From Williamsia deligens (GTDB taxonomy: Bacteria > Actinomycetota > Actinomycetes > Mycobacteriales > Mycobacteriaceae): a DNA stretch of 64,000 nucleotides. Shown here one piece after another: positions 54,623 through 63,124 of this stretch. The notes beneath the pieces are model-generated. The model saw only the letters and a program-made list of their open reading frames with translations, was not told the DNA's origin and did not search any database. A program made the translations under genes and the position numbers. The stretch covers positions 744,001 to 808,000 of the forward strand of contig NZ_JAMTCI010000001.1 in assembly GCF_024171765.1 (NCBI RefSeq), in the 5' to 3' direction. The first letter of the stretch is position 1; each line of letters starts with the position of its first letter.

Positions 54623-55847
54623 CGCGACGTCGGGTCTCGGCGCCGGGCGCTACATCGAATCCGCGGCAGCGCCCGAGTCGACGGTGACAACCGTTCACCA
54701 GTTGACCACCGCCGACGGCGCCACCGTCTCCGGCGTGCTGCGCACGGTCCCCGGTGCACAGACCGTCGTCGCCCTGATGCACCCACGCCAAGATCTCACC
54801 CACCACGTCCTCGTCCCCGAGCTCCTCAAACGAGGCTTCGCTGTGTGGACTCAGGGGACGCGGTCGGTCAACAACGACGTCGACCTCATCCACGAACAGG
54901 CGCTCCTCGACGTCGCGGCGGGACAGGTCTTTCTCCGGACGCGATCGTTCGGATCCGTTGTCACGGTGGGCCATTCCGGCGGTGGGGCATTGTTCGCCTT
55001 CTACCACCAGCAATCCGGAATGTCGCCGAGCAACCGACTCGCTGACACCCCCGCGGGCAGGCCGATCGACCTTGCATCCGCCGACATGCCCACACCGGAC
55101 GGTGCGATCTTCATGGCACCACACCCGGGTCAGGGCGTGTTGCTGGAACGCCTCATCGACCCGTCGGTCATCGACGAAGCGGACCCGTTGAGTGTCGACC
55201 CTGCCTTCGACGCCTTCAACCCGGACAACGGGTTCGCGGAACCACCGACGCCGGCGGAGTACAGCGACGAGTTCGTCGGGCGATACCGCGCCGCGCAGCG
55301 TCGGCGCATCGAGCGCATCGACGCTGTTGCCGCCGAACGGGTCGCGACTGCGAACGCGGCCAGGAGTCGCCACCGCGCCTCAGGCGACCCGGCTGACCGA
55401 CGCGACGCGATCGCTCCCCGGCTGCTCACCGTGTATCGCACAGACGCCGATCTGCGCTTCACCGACCTGCGGCTCAGCCCGAACAAACGACCCTATGGGT
55501 CGTTGTTCGGACGGCGACCCGACCTCACCGACTACGGGCTCGTCGGGTTCGCGCGCACGCTGACGCCGGAGGCGTGGATGTCGACTTGGTCCGCCACCAC
55601 CAGCCGCGCCGGACTGGTCCGCTGCGCGCCGGGCGTCGCGGCGCCCACGCTGTTCATCGAACTGACCGGCGACCAAGCATGTTTCCCCGAGGACGCGGAG
55701 GAGGCGGTCGCCGCGCTCGGGTCACCGGACGTCACCCACCTGTCCGTCGACGGGACCCACTTCGGCGGCCCCCTCCACCCCGGGGGCCCCACCGGCGCGA
55801 GCCTCGCCGCCGCACACATCGGCGGATGGCTCGACGATCGGTTCTGA
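54609..55847 (+). CDS. Alpha/beta hydrolase, last gene of the isomerase operon
   Basis: A 412-residue alpha/beta-hydrolase-fold protein. The nucleophile elbow is VTVGHSGGGALFAFYHQQSG (Ser near residue 120), and a C-terminal THFGGPLHPGG could hold the catalytic His. An acidic residue probably lies in the LTGDQACFPED stretch. It is much longer than a simple esterase because of an insert of about 150 residues (positions about 150-290). The start is a GTG at 54609 with GCAGGAG six bases before it, inside the previous gene. Substrate unknown; hydrolysis of an ester or thioester formed in the pathway is a fair guess. Confidence 0.78.
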   Translation: MRTADATSGLGAGRYIESAAAPESTVTTVHQLTTADGATVSGVLRTVPGAQTVVALMHPRQDLTHHVLVPELLKRGFAVWTQGTRSVNNDVDLIHEQALLDVAAGQVFLRTRSFGSVVTVGHSGGGALFAFYHQQSGMSPSNRLADTPAGRPIDLASADMPTPDGAIFMAPHPGQGVLLERLIDPSVIDEADPLSVDPAFDAFNPDNGFAEPPTPAEYSDEFVGRYRAAQRRRIERIDAVAAERVATANAARSRHRASGDPADRRDAIAPRLLTVYRTDADLRFTDLRLSPNKRPYGSLFGRRPDLTDYGLVGFARTLTPEAWMSTWSATTSRAGLVRCAPGVAAPTLFIELTGDQACFPEDAEEAVAALGSPDVTHLSVDGTHFGGPLHPGGPTGASLAAAHIGGWLDDRF

Positions 55848-55858
55848 CGTCACGTCAG
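55844..55858. terminator. Small hairpin between converging genes
   Basis: CTGACG-TCA-CGTCAG forms a 6-bp stem that covers the stops of both the rightward hydrolase and the leftward VOC gene. Weak evidence for a bidirectional terminator. Confidence 0.35.
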
Positions 55859-56616
55859 TGCAGCACCGACAGGACGTTGCCGGACGGGTCGGTGAACCAG
55901 GCGATGTCGGGGCCCATGCCGACGGAGCGGCCGCGCATGACGCCCTTCTCGTCACACGACATGCCGTCGTAGCGGAGCGTCTGGACACCCTTCGCCGCGA
56001 GGTCGTCGACGGCGACGTCGATGTCGGGAACGGGGATGTTGAGCACGGTGAAGCCGGCGGGTTCGTGGTCGGGCTTGGGGTAGACGATGACGCGCGTCCG
56101 CCGATCGAGATGCAGTGTCAGCAGGCCCATCTCGTTGCGGTCGGCGCGCAGGCCGAGGACGTCGGAGTAGAACGCCGCCGCCGCGTCGACGTCGCGGACG
56201 GCGAAGCCGCTGAACGGTGTCATCGACGCCTCCTGCGCCTCCCGCTCCATCGCGTCGGAGAGCCGCATTATCTGCACCAGGTTGCCGTCGGGGTCGAGCG
56301 CGGTGCCGAACCAGTTGCCGTCACGCTTCTCGACCGGCGCGCGCCATCCCAGCCCGAGCCGGTCGACGCGTGTGGCGGTGGCCTCCACGTCGTCCACCTC
56401 GACGTTCAGGATGACCCGGGCAGGCTCCTGGGTCGGGCCCGCGATGTCGTCGCGGGAGTCGATCATCAGATAGAAGCCGTCGAGGTCGACGACCTCGTAC
56501 CCCTTCTCGTCGCCGACCTTTTCGACGGAGGCGTCGAACACCTCCGCGTACCAGTCACGCAGACGGCCGGGGTCGTCGCTGGAGAGCAGGGCGCTGAAGA
56601 TCGTTCCGGTTGCCAT
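55855..56616 (-). CDS. Two-domain VOC protein
   Basis: A 253-residue protein with tandem VOC domains, residues about 5-120 and 132-253. TIFSALLSSDDPGRLRDWYA and FAVRDVDAAAAFYSDVLGLR open the two domains. DPDGNLVQIM and DPSGNVLSVLH close them. The function is unknown; the family includes methylmalonyl-CoA epimerases, thiol transferases and drug-binding proteins. It stops 8 bp from the catabolic operon and is on the opposite strand, so it is probably not part of that system. Confidence 0.82.
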   Translation of the reverse strand: MATGTIFSALLSSDDPGRLRDWYAEVFDASVEKVGDEKGYEVVDLDGFYLMIDSRDDIAGPTQEPARVILNVEVDDVEATATRVDRLGLGWRAPVEKRDGNWFGTALDPDGNLVQIMRLSDAMEREAQEASMTPFSGFAVRDVDAAAAFYSDVLGLRADRNEMGLLTLHLDRRTRVIVYPKPDHEPAGFTVLNIPVPDIDVAVDDLAAKGVQTLRYDGMSCDEKGVMRGRSVGMGPDIAWFTDPSGNVLSVLH

Positions 56617-56678
56617 GTCGGTACTGACCGGCCGCGCGCCCGGAACTCATCGCGCACGCCGAACTCGTCGTGCGTCCG

Positions 56679-57623
56679 TCAGCCAGGGATCCCCGGAGCC
56701 ACTGGGACGCACGGCACCGGGACGGGATGCGCGGGGTCGAGTGCGTTCCGCACGATCGCGACGGTCCGGGGGGACGAGACCAGCGACAGGTGGTCGGATC
56801 GGTCGGCGGCGCAGGAGTCCTGCACGACGACGTTCCGCGTCCGCGGGCCGGGGACGAGACCGTCCGTCCAGGGCACGACGATGCCGTCGTCCCGCGTGAG
56901 CACGTTGGTGTAGTCGATCCCCGGCGAGTACGGGCTGCCCCCGGCGTTGATCGCCCGCATGAACGACGAGCCGTAATCCTCCTCGTTGCATTCGGGGTAG
57001 GGCCAGGCACTCGCGGGGAGCCCGACCGCGCGGATCGCCGCGACGGCGTCGTCGCACCCGGACGAGTCCTGGCCCTTCCAGTACGGCGCGAGCGAGACGT
57101 ACTTCCCCACCACCGACGCCCCGCCGCGGTAGCGCACCCAGTACTGCGGCATGAGCGTGCCCTCGGAGTGACCGACGATGTCGACCTTCGCGGCGCCGGT
57201 CGCCGCCCGCACACGGTCGACGAAGGACCCGAGCTGCTTCGAGCTGTCGACCATGCTGATCAGTCCGCCGAGCTGCGACACCGGATAGGTCGCGCCGGGC
57301 AGGGTCCCGTAGGTGAGTGCGAAGACGCAGTAGCCCGCGTTGGCCAGTGCGGGTGCGAGCGTCGCCCAGTTCGTCTGCCGGTTGCCGCCGGTGCCGTGGA
57401 CGAGGACGACCGGATCGGGGTGTGCCGACGACGGACGGCAGCCGAAGTCGTTCGTCCCGGGCAGCGAGCCGCCCGGGTGCGCCAGCTCCGCGCGGGCACC
57501 GGCGAAGAAGTCGTAGGTGACCGGCAGCGGCGGGCGCGCCGACGCGGGAGCGACGACGGCGACGGCCGCCACGAGGGCGCAGGCGAGGACGATCAGCCGA
57601 AGAACGGCGGGACGAACATGCAC
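56679..57623 (-). CDS. Secreted lipase (alpha/beta, GHSEG type)
   Basis: A 314-residue exported lipase. Residues 1-29 form a Sec signal peptide. Catalytic features are VVLVHGTGGNRQTNWATL (oxyanion loop), VDIVGHSEGTLMPQYWVRY (Ser nucleophile), and a C-terminal DRSDHLSLVSSP with the likely catalytic His. The group includes secreted actinobacterial triacylglycerol lipases of lipase class 2 type. GTG 57623 follows GGAGG by seven bases. It overlaps the upstream paralogue by 31 bp, so the two form a tandem pair from duplication. Confidence 0.85.
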   Translation of the reverse strand: MHVRPAVLRLIVLACALVAAVAVVAPASARPPLPVTYDFFAGARAELAHPGGSLPGTNDFGCRPSSAHPDPVVLVHGTGGNRQTNWATLAPALANAGYCVFALTYGTLPGATYPVSQLGGLISMVDSSKQLGSFVDRVRAATGAAKVDIVGHSEGTLMPQYWVRYRGGASVVGKYVSLAPYWKGQDSSGCDDAVAAIRAVGLPASAWPYPECNEEDYGSSFMRAINAGGSPYSPGIDYTNVLTRDDGIVVPWTDGLVPGPRTRNVVVQDSCAADRSDHLSLVSSPRTVAIVRNALDPAHPVPVPCVPVAPGIPG

Positions 57624-58600
57624 GGCACATCCTCCTTCGTCGTGGGGTCGAGCGCGTTGAGCACATGGCGTGCCGCGCGCGGTGATCCACAGATACCCAG
57701 ATGGTCACAGAAGTCCTGGCCGCAGTTGCGCTGGACGACGATGTTGGTGACGTCCTGGTCGGCGCTCGTCGGCGGCAGCTGACCGCTCGTGTAGGGGCGG
57801 ACGAACTCGTCGAACCTCGTCGAGATGTTCGTGTAGGCGATGCCGGCGACATACGGCCCGCCGTCGGCGTTCATCGCCGCGATGAACGCCGACCCCCGCG
57901 TCATCTGCGACACCGCGCGGCACGGGAGGACCCGCAAGGGATCGATGCCGAGCCGGACGTCGACGGTGTGCGCCACCCCGGCGCCGAACGCGGTGGTCCC
58001 CTCCCACAGCGGCGCGAGGGAGACGTATCTGCCGATCCGATCCGCGCCGCCGAGGAACTTCGCGTAGTGGTTGGGCACGAGCGTCCCCTGCGAGTGGCCG
58101 ACGATGTCGACCTTCTCCGCTCCCGTCGCCGCCAGCACCCGCTCGACGAAGTCGCCGAGTTCTGCGGCGCTGTCCTCCATGCGCGCCATCCCGCCCATCG
58201 CCGACAGCGGCCACGGCGTGCGTCTGATGGCGCCGTACGTGAGCGTGAACACCGAGTACCCGTGCGCGGTCAGCAGCGGGACGTAGGTCCCCCAGTTGGT
58301 CTGTCCGCCGCCGCCGGTCCCGTGCACCAGGACCACCGGATGGGGATGCGCGGGGTCGACGGGGTCGTCCCAGCGGTTCGCGCCGGGCAGCGACCCCCGC
58401 GGGTTGGCGATCTCCGGACCGATCCCGGAGAAGAAGTTGTAGGCGACCTCGGCGTGGTCGGTACGCGGGGCCGGGTTGTCGACCTCCTGGTCGGGGGCGA
58501 GTTCCCCGACGTGCGGACCGCCCCGGCCGAGCAACCCGCCCAGGCGCATCGGGATCGTCAACGCGTCCGCGAACACCCTGCCGAACGGTCCGGTCGCCAC
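57593..58600 (-). CDS. Lipase paralogue (GHSQG type), no obvious signal peptide
   Basis: A 335-residue lipase similar to the next gene along most of its length: VVLVHGTGGGGQTNWGTYVP, VDIVGHSQGTLVPNHYAKFL, FCDHLGICGSP. It differs by having a longer N terminus (MATGPFGRVFADALTIPMRL) with no clear Sec signal, so it may be cytosolic or exported differently. A downstream start would not create a signal peptide. GTG start at 58600, weak ribosome-binding site. The first of the tandem pair. Confidence 0.8.
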   Translation of the reverse strand: MATGPFGRVFADALTIPMRLGGLLGRGGPHVGELAPDQEVDNPAPRTDHAEVAYNFFSGIGPEIANPRGSLPGANRWDDPVDPAHPHPVVLVHGTGGGGQTNWGTYVPLLTAHGYSVFTLTYGAIRRTPWPLSAMGGMARMEDSAAELGDFVERVLAATGAEKVDIVGHSQGTLVPNHYAKFLGGADRIGRYVSLAPLWEGTTAFGAGVAHTVDVRLGIDPLRVLPCRAVSQMTRGSAFIAAMNADGGPYVAGIAYTNISTRFDEFVRPYTSGQLPPTSADQDVTNIVVQRNCGQDFCDHLGICGSPRAARHVLNALDPTTKEDVPCMFVPPFFG

Positions 58601-58668
58601 GGGCGTCAGAGTACTTCCGCGAATTCCTGTGATTCGACCGACGGAAACCCGCGCGCCGCGACGACGAT

Positions 58669-59196
58669 GTGGACGTGAGCGATGGACCCGGTCCCGAGGC
58701 GGTGCTGGCGGTGTACGACGAAGCCCTTCCCGCCGTCTACGGCTATGTGGTGCGTCGCTGCGGTGACCGCGCTGTCGCCGAGGACGTCACGTCGGAGACG
58801 TTCCTCGCCGCGATGGACAGCATGCGACGCCCGGACCCGCCGACACCCACGACGGCGTGGCTCATCGGGGTCGCCCGTCACAAACTGGCCGACCACTGGC
58901 GCCGCCAGGCACGGACGCCCGAACCCGTCGGCGACACCCCCGACGCCGGCCACGACGACTGGGACGTCGAACTCGACAGGATGGTCGCCGAGTACACGCT
59001 CGCGCGCTGCACGCCGCTGCACCGGGCGGTCCTGACGCTGCGCTACGTCGACGACTGCACGGTCGGGCAGTGCGCGGAGGCACTGGGGCGCAGCGTCGCT
59101 GCGACCGAATCGCTCCTCACCCGCGCCAAGCACGAGTTCCGCACGCGCTACCCCCACGAGAAACACCCGAGCGCCGCGAGAGGAGGTCGGCGATGA
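58669..59196 (+). CDS. ECF-family RNA polymerase sigma factor
   Basis: A 175-residue sigma factor. Region 2 includes VRRCGDRAVAEDVTSETFLA and WLIGVARHKLADHWRRQ; region 4 includes RAVLTLRYVDDCTVGQCAEA, GRSVAATESLLTRAKHEF. The start is a GTG. It overlaps the next gene (a VOC protein) by ATGA. No separate anti-sigma gene is present; the head of the next protein resembles the short N-terminal region found in such sigma-linked proteins. The inducing signal and target promoters are unknown. Confidence 0.85.
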   Translation: MDVSDGPGPEAVLAVYDEALPAVYGYVVRRCGDRAVAEDVTSETFLAAMDSMRRPDPPTPTTAWLIGVARHKLADHWRRQARTPEPVGDTPDAGHDDWDVELDRMVAEYTLARCTPLHRAVLTLRYVDDCTVGQCAEALGRSVAATESLLTRAKHEFRTRYPHEKHPSAARGGRR

Positions 59197-60446
59197 CCAC
59201 CCACGACCCGCTGGCCGTCCTGCGCGCCGAGAACCACCCCGTCGCACCCGACCCCGCGTTCACCGAGCACCTGCGTGAGCGGTTGCGTCGCGGCGTCACC
59301 CTTCCTGAAGGAGTCGACATGACGATCACCGTGGACACACCCGTCGCGACCGCGCCGGCCGTGGAGCGCCCGGGGGCGTTGCCCTACCTCGCCGTCGACG
59401 ACGCGGCCGCCGCGATCGACTGGTACGTCGAGCATCTGGGCGCCCGCCTGCGCGGTACGCCCATCGAGATGGAGGACGGCCGCATAGGCCACGCCGAGCT
59501 GGAGATGGGCGGGGGTGCGGTGTACCTGGCCGAGGCGTTCGACGAGATCGGCCTCGCCGCCCCGGCTCCGGGCGCAGTGTCGGTGAGCCTGATGCTCGCC
59601 GTCGACGACGCCGACGCGGCCGTCACGCAGGCCGCCACCGGTGGCGCGACCGTGCAGCGCGAACCGTACGACGCCCACGGATCCCGCACCGGTGTCGTCA
59701 TCGACCCGTTCGGACACCGCTGGATGCTGTCCGGGCCGGCACCGACCGGGATCGCCGCCGACGACCGGGCCCACCCCGGCGACGTCGTCTACCTGTCGCT
59801 GTGGTGCCCCGACGCCGCACGCGCCGAGGCGTTCTACTCCTCGGTCCTGGGCTGGGAGATCGACGACGGTCAGGTGACGAACCTGTCGCACCGTCTCGGC
59901 ATCTCCGAGGCGCCGGACCGCCGGACGATCTTCGCCGTGTACGCCGTCGACGACCTCGACGCGGCACGATCGGCCACTCTCGCCGCCGGCGGGTCCGTGC
60001 CCGACAACACCGCCGCGCGGCACGATGCCGTCGATCTGGTCGATCCGCAAGGAGTCGAGTTCGCGGTGACCGTCCCGGACCCGTCGGTCGGCCGCGGCGA
60101 GATGCACCCGTCGGGACACGGCGAGCTGACCTACCTGACCGTCCTCACCCCAGACAGTGCGGCGTACCGCGACTTCTACGGGCAGGTCCTCGGCTGGGAG
60201 TTCTCGGCCGGTCGGATCGACGACGGGTGGGAGGTCGTCGACAGCAGACCGCAGATCGGGATCGGTGGCGGGGCACAGACATCGGAGGCTGTCGCGATGT
60301 GGACTGTCGATGACATCGAGGCCGCGGTGCGGCGGGTCGTCGAGGCCGGTGGTCGCGTCGTCGATCCGGTCGCCCGGCAGCCCTACGCGACCACGGCCGA
60401 GTGCGTCGACGACCAGGGCATCCGCTTCTGGCTCGCGCAGTACTGA
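59193..60446 (+). CDS. Triple-VOC protein coupled to the ECF sigma factor
   Basis: A 417-residue protein with a 35-residue head (PLAVLRAENHPVAPDPAFTE, then HLRERLRRGV), then three VOC domains at about residues 50-180, 190-300 and 310-417. The head resembles the short cytoplasmic start of proteins encoded after actinobacterial ECF sigma genes, and I see no membrane span. The pair is coupled by ATGA, with GAGGAGG upstream. VOC domains may bind a ligand and tell the sigma factor about it, or detoxify the inducer; this is inference. An internal ATG at 59320 could give a form without the head. Confidence 0.78.
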   Translation: MTTHDPLAVLRAENHPVAPDPAFTEHLRERLRRGVTLPEGVDMTITVDTPVATAPAVERPGALPYLAVDDAAAAIDWYVEHLGARLRGTPIEMEDGRIGHAELEMGGGAVYLAEAFDEIGLAAPAPGAVSVSLMLAVDDADAAVTQAATGGATVQREPYDAHGSRTGVVIDPFGHRWMLSGPAPTGIAADDRAHPGDVVYLSLWCPDAARAEAFYSSVLGWEIDDGQVTNLSHRLGISEAPDRRTIFAVYAVDDLDAARSATLAAGGSVPDNTAARHDAVDLVDPQGVEFAVTVPDPSVGRGEMHPSGHGELTYLTVLTPDSAAYRDFYGQVLGWEFSAGRIDDGWEVVDSRPQIGIGGGAQTSEAVAMWTVDDIEAAVRRVVEAGGRVVDPVARQPYATTAECVDDQGIRFWLAQY

Positions 60447-60467
60447 GATCCCTCTCGCCGAGGTCGG

Positions 60468-61355
60468 TCAGGCGGTGAGGACGCGGATCGCGTCGGCGAA
60501 CTGCCCCGGGAGTTCCTGGGGCGGGTTGTGACCGCAGGCCATCTCGCGGACGGCGACGAGATCGTCGAAGTGGGCGGCGTGGTCGGGCGAACCGTAGAGC
60601 GCGGCGACCGTGTCCTCGGTCGGGTCGACGACGACGGCGGGGACGGAGATCACCGGCGTCGCGGCCAGTGCCCGCTCGGCGTCGTCGTATGCCGGGTGCC
60701 CCGCGGCGAGGCCGTAGCGGTGGCGGTAGGAGTGCGTGGCCACGTCGACGAAGTCCGGGTTGTCCAGCGCGGCCGCGCTCGCGGCGAACTCGGAGTCGCC
60801 GAAACGCCAGGTGGGTGACCACTCCGTCCACAGGATCTGCGCGAATTCCTCACGGTGGGCGGCCAACCCGACCCGGCCGCGCTCCGAGTGCAGATACCAC
60901 TGGTACCAGTAGCGCTTCTCCAGGTGCGGGGCGGCGGGCGTCCGTGCCGCGGCGGCGATGTCCTGGACGAGGTAGCCCGAGACGCTCACCAGACCGGACA
61001 CCATCTCGGGCCAGAGCGCGGCGACGACGCACGCGGCACGGCCACCCCAGTCGTACCCGGCCACGACAGGCCGTCGCAGGCCCATGGCCTCGATCAGCGC
61101 CCGCAGATCGTGTCCGAGTGCCGCCTGCTGTCCCGACCGCGGCGTGTCCACATCGGCGAATCGTGTGGCGCCGTATCCCCGGAGGTACGGGACGACGACG
61201 TCGTGGCCGGTGTCCGCGAGCAACCGGGCGACGTCGTCGTATCCCCGTGGGCTGTAGGGGAAGCCGTGCAGCAACACCACGGTGGGGCCGGTCGGGTCGC
61301 CGTGGCGTTCCACCGCGACGTCGAGGACACCGGCACGGACGGTCGAGGTCTCCAT
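60468..61355 (-). CDS. Epoxide-hydrolase/dehalogenase-like alpha/beta hydrolase
   Basis: A 295-residue alpha/beta-hydrolase-fold enzyme. VVLLHGFPYSPRGYDDVARL (oxyanion HGFP), VVAGYDWGGRAACVVAALWP (Asp nucleophile) and MACGHNPPQELPG (catalytic His) make a complete Asp-Asp/Glu-His set, as in soluble epoxide hydrolases. An acidic residue is probably in VVDPTEDTV. It is transcribed in the same direction as the ferredoxin, aldehyde dehydrogenase and P450 genes, 21 bp from the ferredoxin stop, which suggests it acts on an epoxide or similar product of the P450. Confidence 0.8.
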   Translation of the reverse strand: METSTVRAGVLDVAVERHGDPTGPTVVLLHGFPYSPRGYDDVARLLADTGHDVVVPYLRGYGATRFADVDTPRSGQQAALGHDLRALIEAMGLRRPVVAGYDWGGRAACVVAALWPEMVSGLVSVSGYLVQDIAAAARTPAAPHLEKRYWYQWYLHSERGRVGLAAHREEFAQILWTEWSPTWRFGDSEFAASAAALDNPDFVDVATHSYRHRYGLAAGHPAYDDAERALAATPVISVPAVVVDPTEDTVAALYGSPDHAAHFDDLVAVREMACGHNPPQELPGQFADAIRVLTA

Positions 61356-61376
61356 ACCCCGATCATGCCGAACCGC

Positions 61377-61568
61377 TCAGGCGTCGTGCAGCTCGATGGC
61401 CTGCGTCGGGCAGTCGACGATCGCGCGGCGGACGCTGTCGACCTTGCCGTCCACCGCACTGTCGTCGACCTGCACGTCGCCGGAATCGGCGAGCTCGAAG
61501 ACGGCGGGCGCGGCCATCTCGCAGTTGCCGGACGCACAGCACACGTCCCGGTCGACGGTCACCCGCAT
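61377..61568 (-). CDS. [3Fe-4S] ferredoxin
   Basis: A 63-residue ferredoxin of the type that serves actinobacterial P450s. The cluster ligands are Cys10, Cys16 and Cys53 (VCCASGNCEMAAPAVF and VDCPTQAIEL); the middle ligand of a 4Fe cluster is missing, as in 3Fe-type. An extra Cys11 is present. It lies 10 bp after the aldehyde dehydrogenase stop, in one operon with the P450. The ferredoxin reductase is not visible. Confidence 0.9.
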   Translation of the reverse strand: MRVTVDRDVCCASGNCEMAAPAVFELADSGDVQVDDSAVDGKVDSVRRAIVDCPTQAIELHDA

Positions 61569-61578
61569 GACGGACCTC

Positions 61579-62985
61579 TCACAACATGCGACGCAGCAGC
61601 TTCACCGCGCGGTCACTGTAGGGCGGATAGATCAGCGACAGATCGGGTTTCGCCGGCTTGGCCAGCACCGCCTTGCGGTGACTGAGCGCCTCGAAACCCC
61701 ACCTGCCGTGGTAGGCGCCCATGCCGCTGGCCCCGACACCCCCGAACGGGAGGCTGGGTACGAGGCAGTGCATCGCGATGTGGTTCACCACCGCGCCACC
61801 GGACGGGATCGAGTCGATCATGCGCTGCGCCAACGCCTTCGACGACGTGAAGACATAGCTGGCCAGCGGCTTGGGTCGCGCGTTGACGAACGCGATCGCC
61901 GCCTCGGGGGAGTCGACGGTGAGGACAGGCAGGATCGGGCCGAAGATCTCGTTCTCCATCACGGCGTCGCCCGGGCCCGGGTCGAGGACGATGGTCGGTT
62001 CGATCCGCTCGTTCGCCCGGTCGACGCCGCCGCCGAGGACGACCCGCCCGCTGGTCGCCTCGATGTAGGAGGCGAGACGCTCGAACTGCCGTGCGTTGAC
62101 GATGGGCACGGTCGGCTCGGTCTTGTCGGCGCGGAACTCGGCGATCGTCGCGCGGATCTTCTCGACGAGGCTGTCGACCACCGACGGGTCGGCGAGGACG
62201 TAGTCGGGGGCGATGCAGGTCTGGCCCGAGTTGAGCAGCTTCGTCCACGCGATGCGGCGCGCAGCGACGTCCACGTCGGCGTCGGCGGCGACGTAGACGG
62301 GGCTCTTGCCGCCGAGCTCCAGGGTGACCGGGGTGAGGGTCGGGGCCGCGGCGGCCATGATCTTCTTGCCGACCTCGGTGCCACCGGTGAACACGGCGTG
62401 GTCGAAACCCAGGGCCAGCAGGTCCTGTGTGGTCTGGGCGGCTCCCTCGACGACGCGGAACGCCTTCGTGTCGAGGTACTGCGGCACGATCCGCGCCAGG
62501 AGCGCCGACGACGCCGGGGCCATCTCCGACGGCTTCAGCACGGCACAGTTGCCGGCCGCGATCGCCGCGACGAGCGGACCGAGCGTGAGGTACACCGGGT
62601 AGTTCCACGGCCCGATCACGAGCACCACACCGAGCGGTTCGTACTGCACCCACCCGCGCGCGGGCAGCTGCGCCAGCGGCATCGACTGACGCTGCCGCTT
62701 CATCCACTTCTTGAGGTTCTTGCGCGCGAAGGTCGCCTCGCCCTTCGTCGACGCGACGTCACCGAGCCAGGCGTCGAAACCGGCGCGTCCGAGGTCGGCG
62801 TCGAGGGCCGCGACGATCTCGTCCTCGCGTTCGTCGAGCATGCGCTCGAGCGCCGACAGCTGCCCGAGACGCCAGTCGAGGGTGCGGGTGACGCCGGTGG
62901 CGTGATGTCGACGGAGATCGGCGAGCAGGGAGGGATCGACGCGGTCGCCGTCGATCGCGGTCACGTCGGTGGTGGGTGCAGCCAT
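61579..62985 (-). CDS. Aldehyde dehydrogenase (class 3-like)
   Basis: A 468-residue NAD(P)-dependent aldehyde dehydrogenase. The catalytic Cys lies in NSGQTCIAPDYVLA, the general base Glu in TLELGGKSPVYV, and GTEVGKKI is the coenzyme site. It resembles class 3 enzymes that oxidise fatty or aromatic aldehydes. The start at 62985 (MAAPTTDVTAID) has AGAAGGA six bases before it; the frame is open upstream without a better start. Between the P450 and ferredoxin genes, it probably oxidises an aldehyde made by the P450. Confidence 0.88.
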   Translation of the reverse strand: MAAPTTDVTAIDGDRVDPSLLADLRRHHATGVTRTLDWRLGQLSALERMLDEREDEIVAALDADLGRAGFDAWLGDVASTKGEATFARKNLKKWMKRQRQSMPLAQLPARGWVQYEPLGVVLVIGPWNYPVYLTLGPLVAAIAAGNCAVLKPSEMAPASSALLARIVPQYLDTKAFRVVEGAAQTTQDLLALGFDHAVFTGGTEVGKKIMAAAAPTLTPVTLELGGKSPVYVAADADVDVAARRIAWTKLLNSGQTCIAPDYVLADPSVVDSLVEKIRATIAEFRADKTEPTVPIVNARQFERLASYIEATSGRVVLGGGVDRANERIEPTIVLDPGPGDAVMENEIFGPILPVLTVDSPEAAIAFVNARPKPLASYVFTSSKALAQRMIDSIPSGGAVVNHIAMHCLVPSLPFGGVGASGMGAYHGRWGFEALSHRKAVLAKPAKPDLSLIYPPYSDRAVKLLRRML

Positions 62986-63124
62986 GGTGTTCCTTCTTCT
63001 CTCGACGGCCCCGTCGGGGGTCAGACATGCGGGGCCGGGACGACGCCACCGGTCGGGTACATCCTCGCCCATCGACGCTCGCCGGTCGGTCGGATTCGCA
63101 GCGTGGACTGCCCGGACCCTCATG

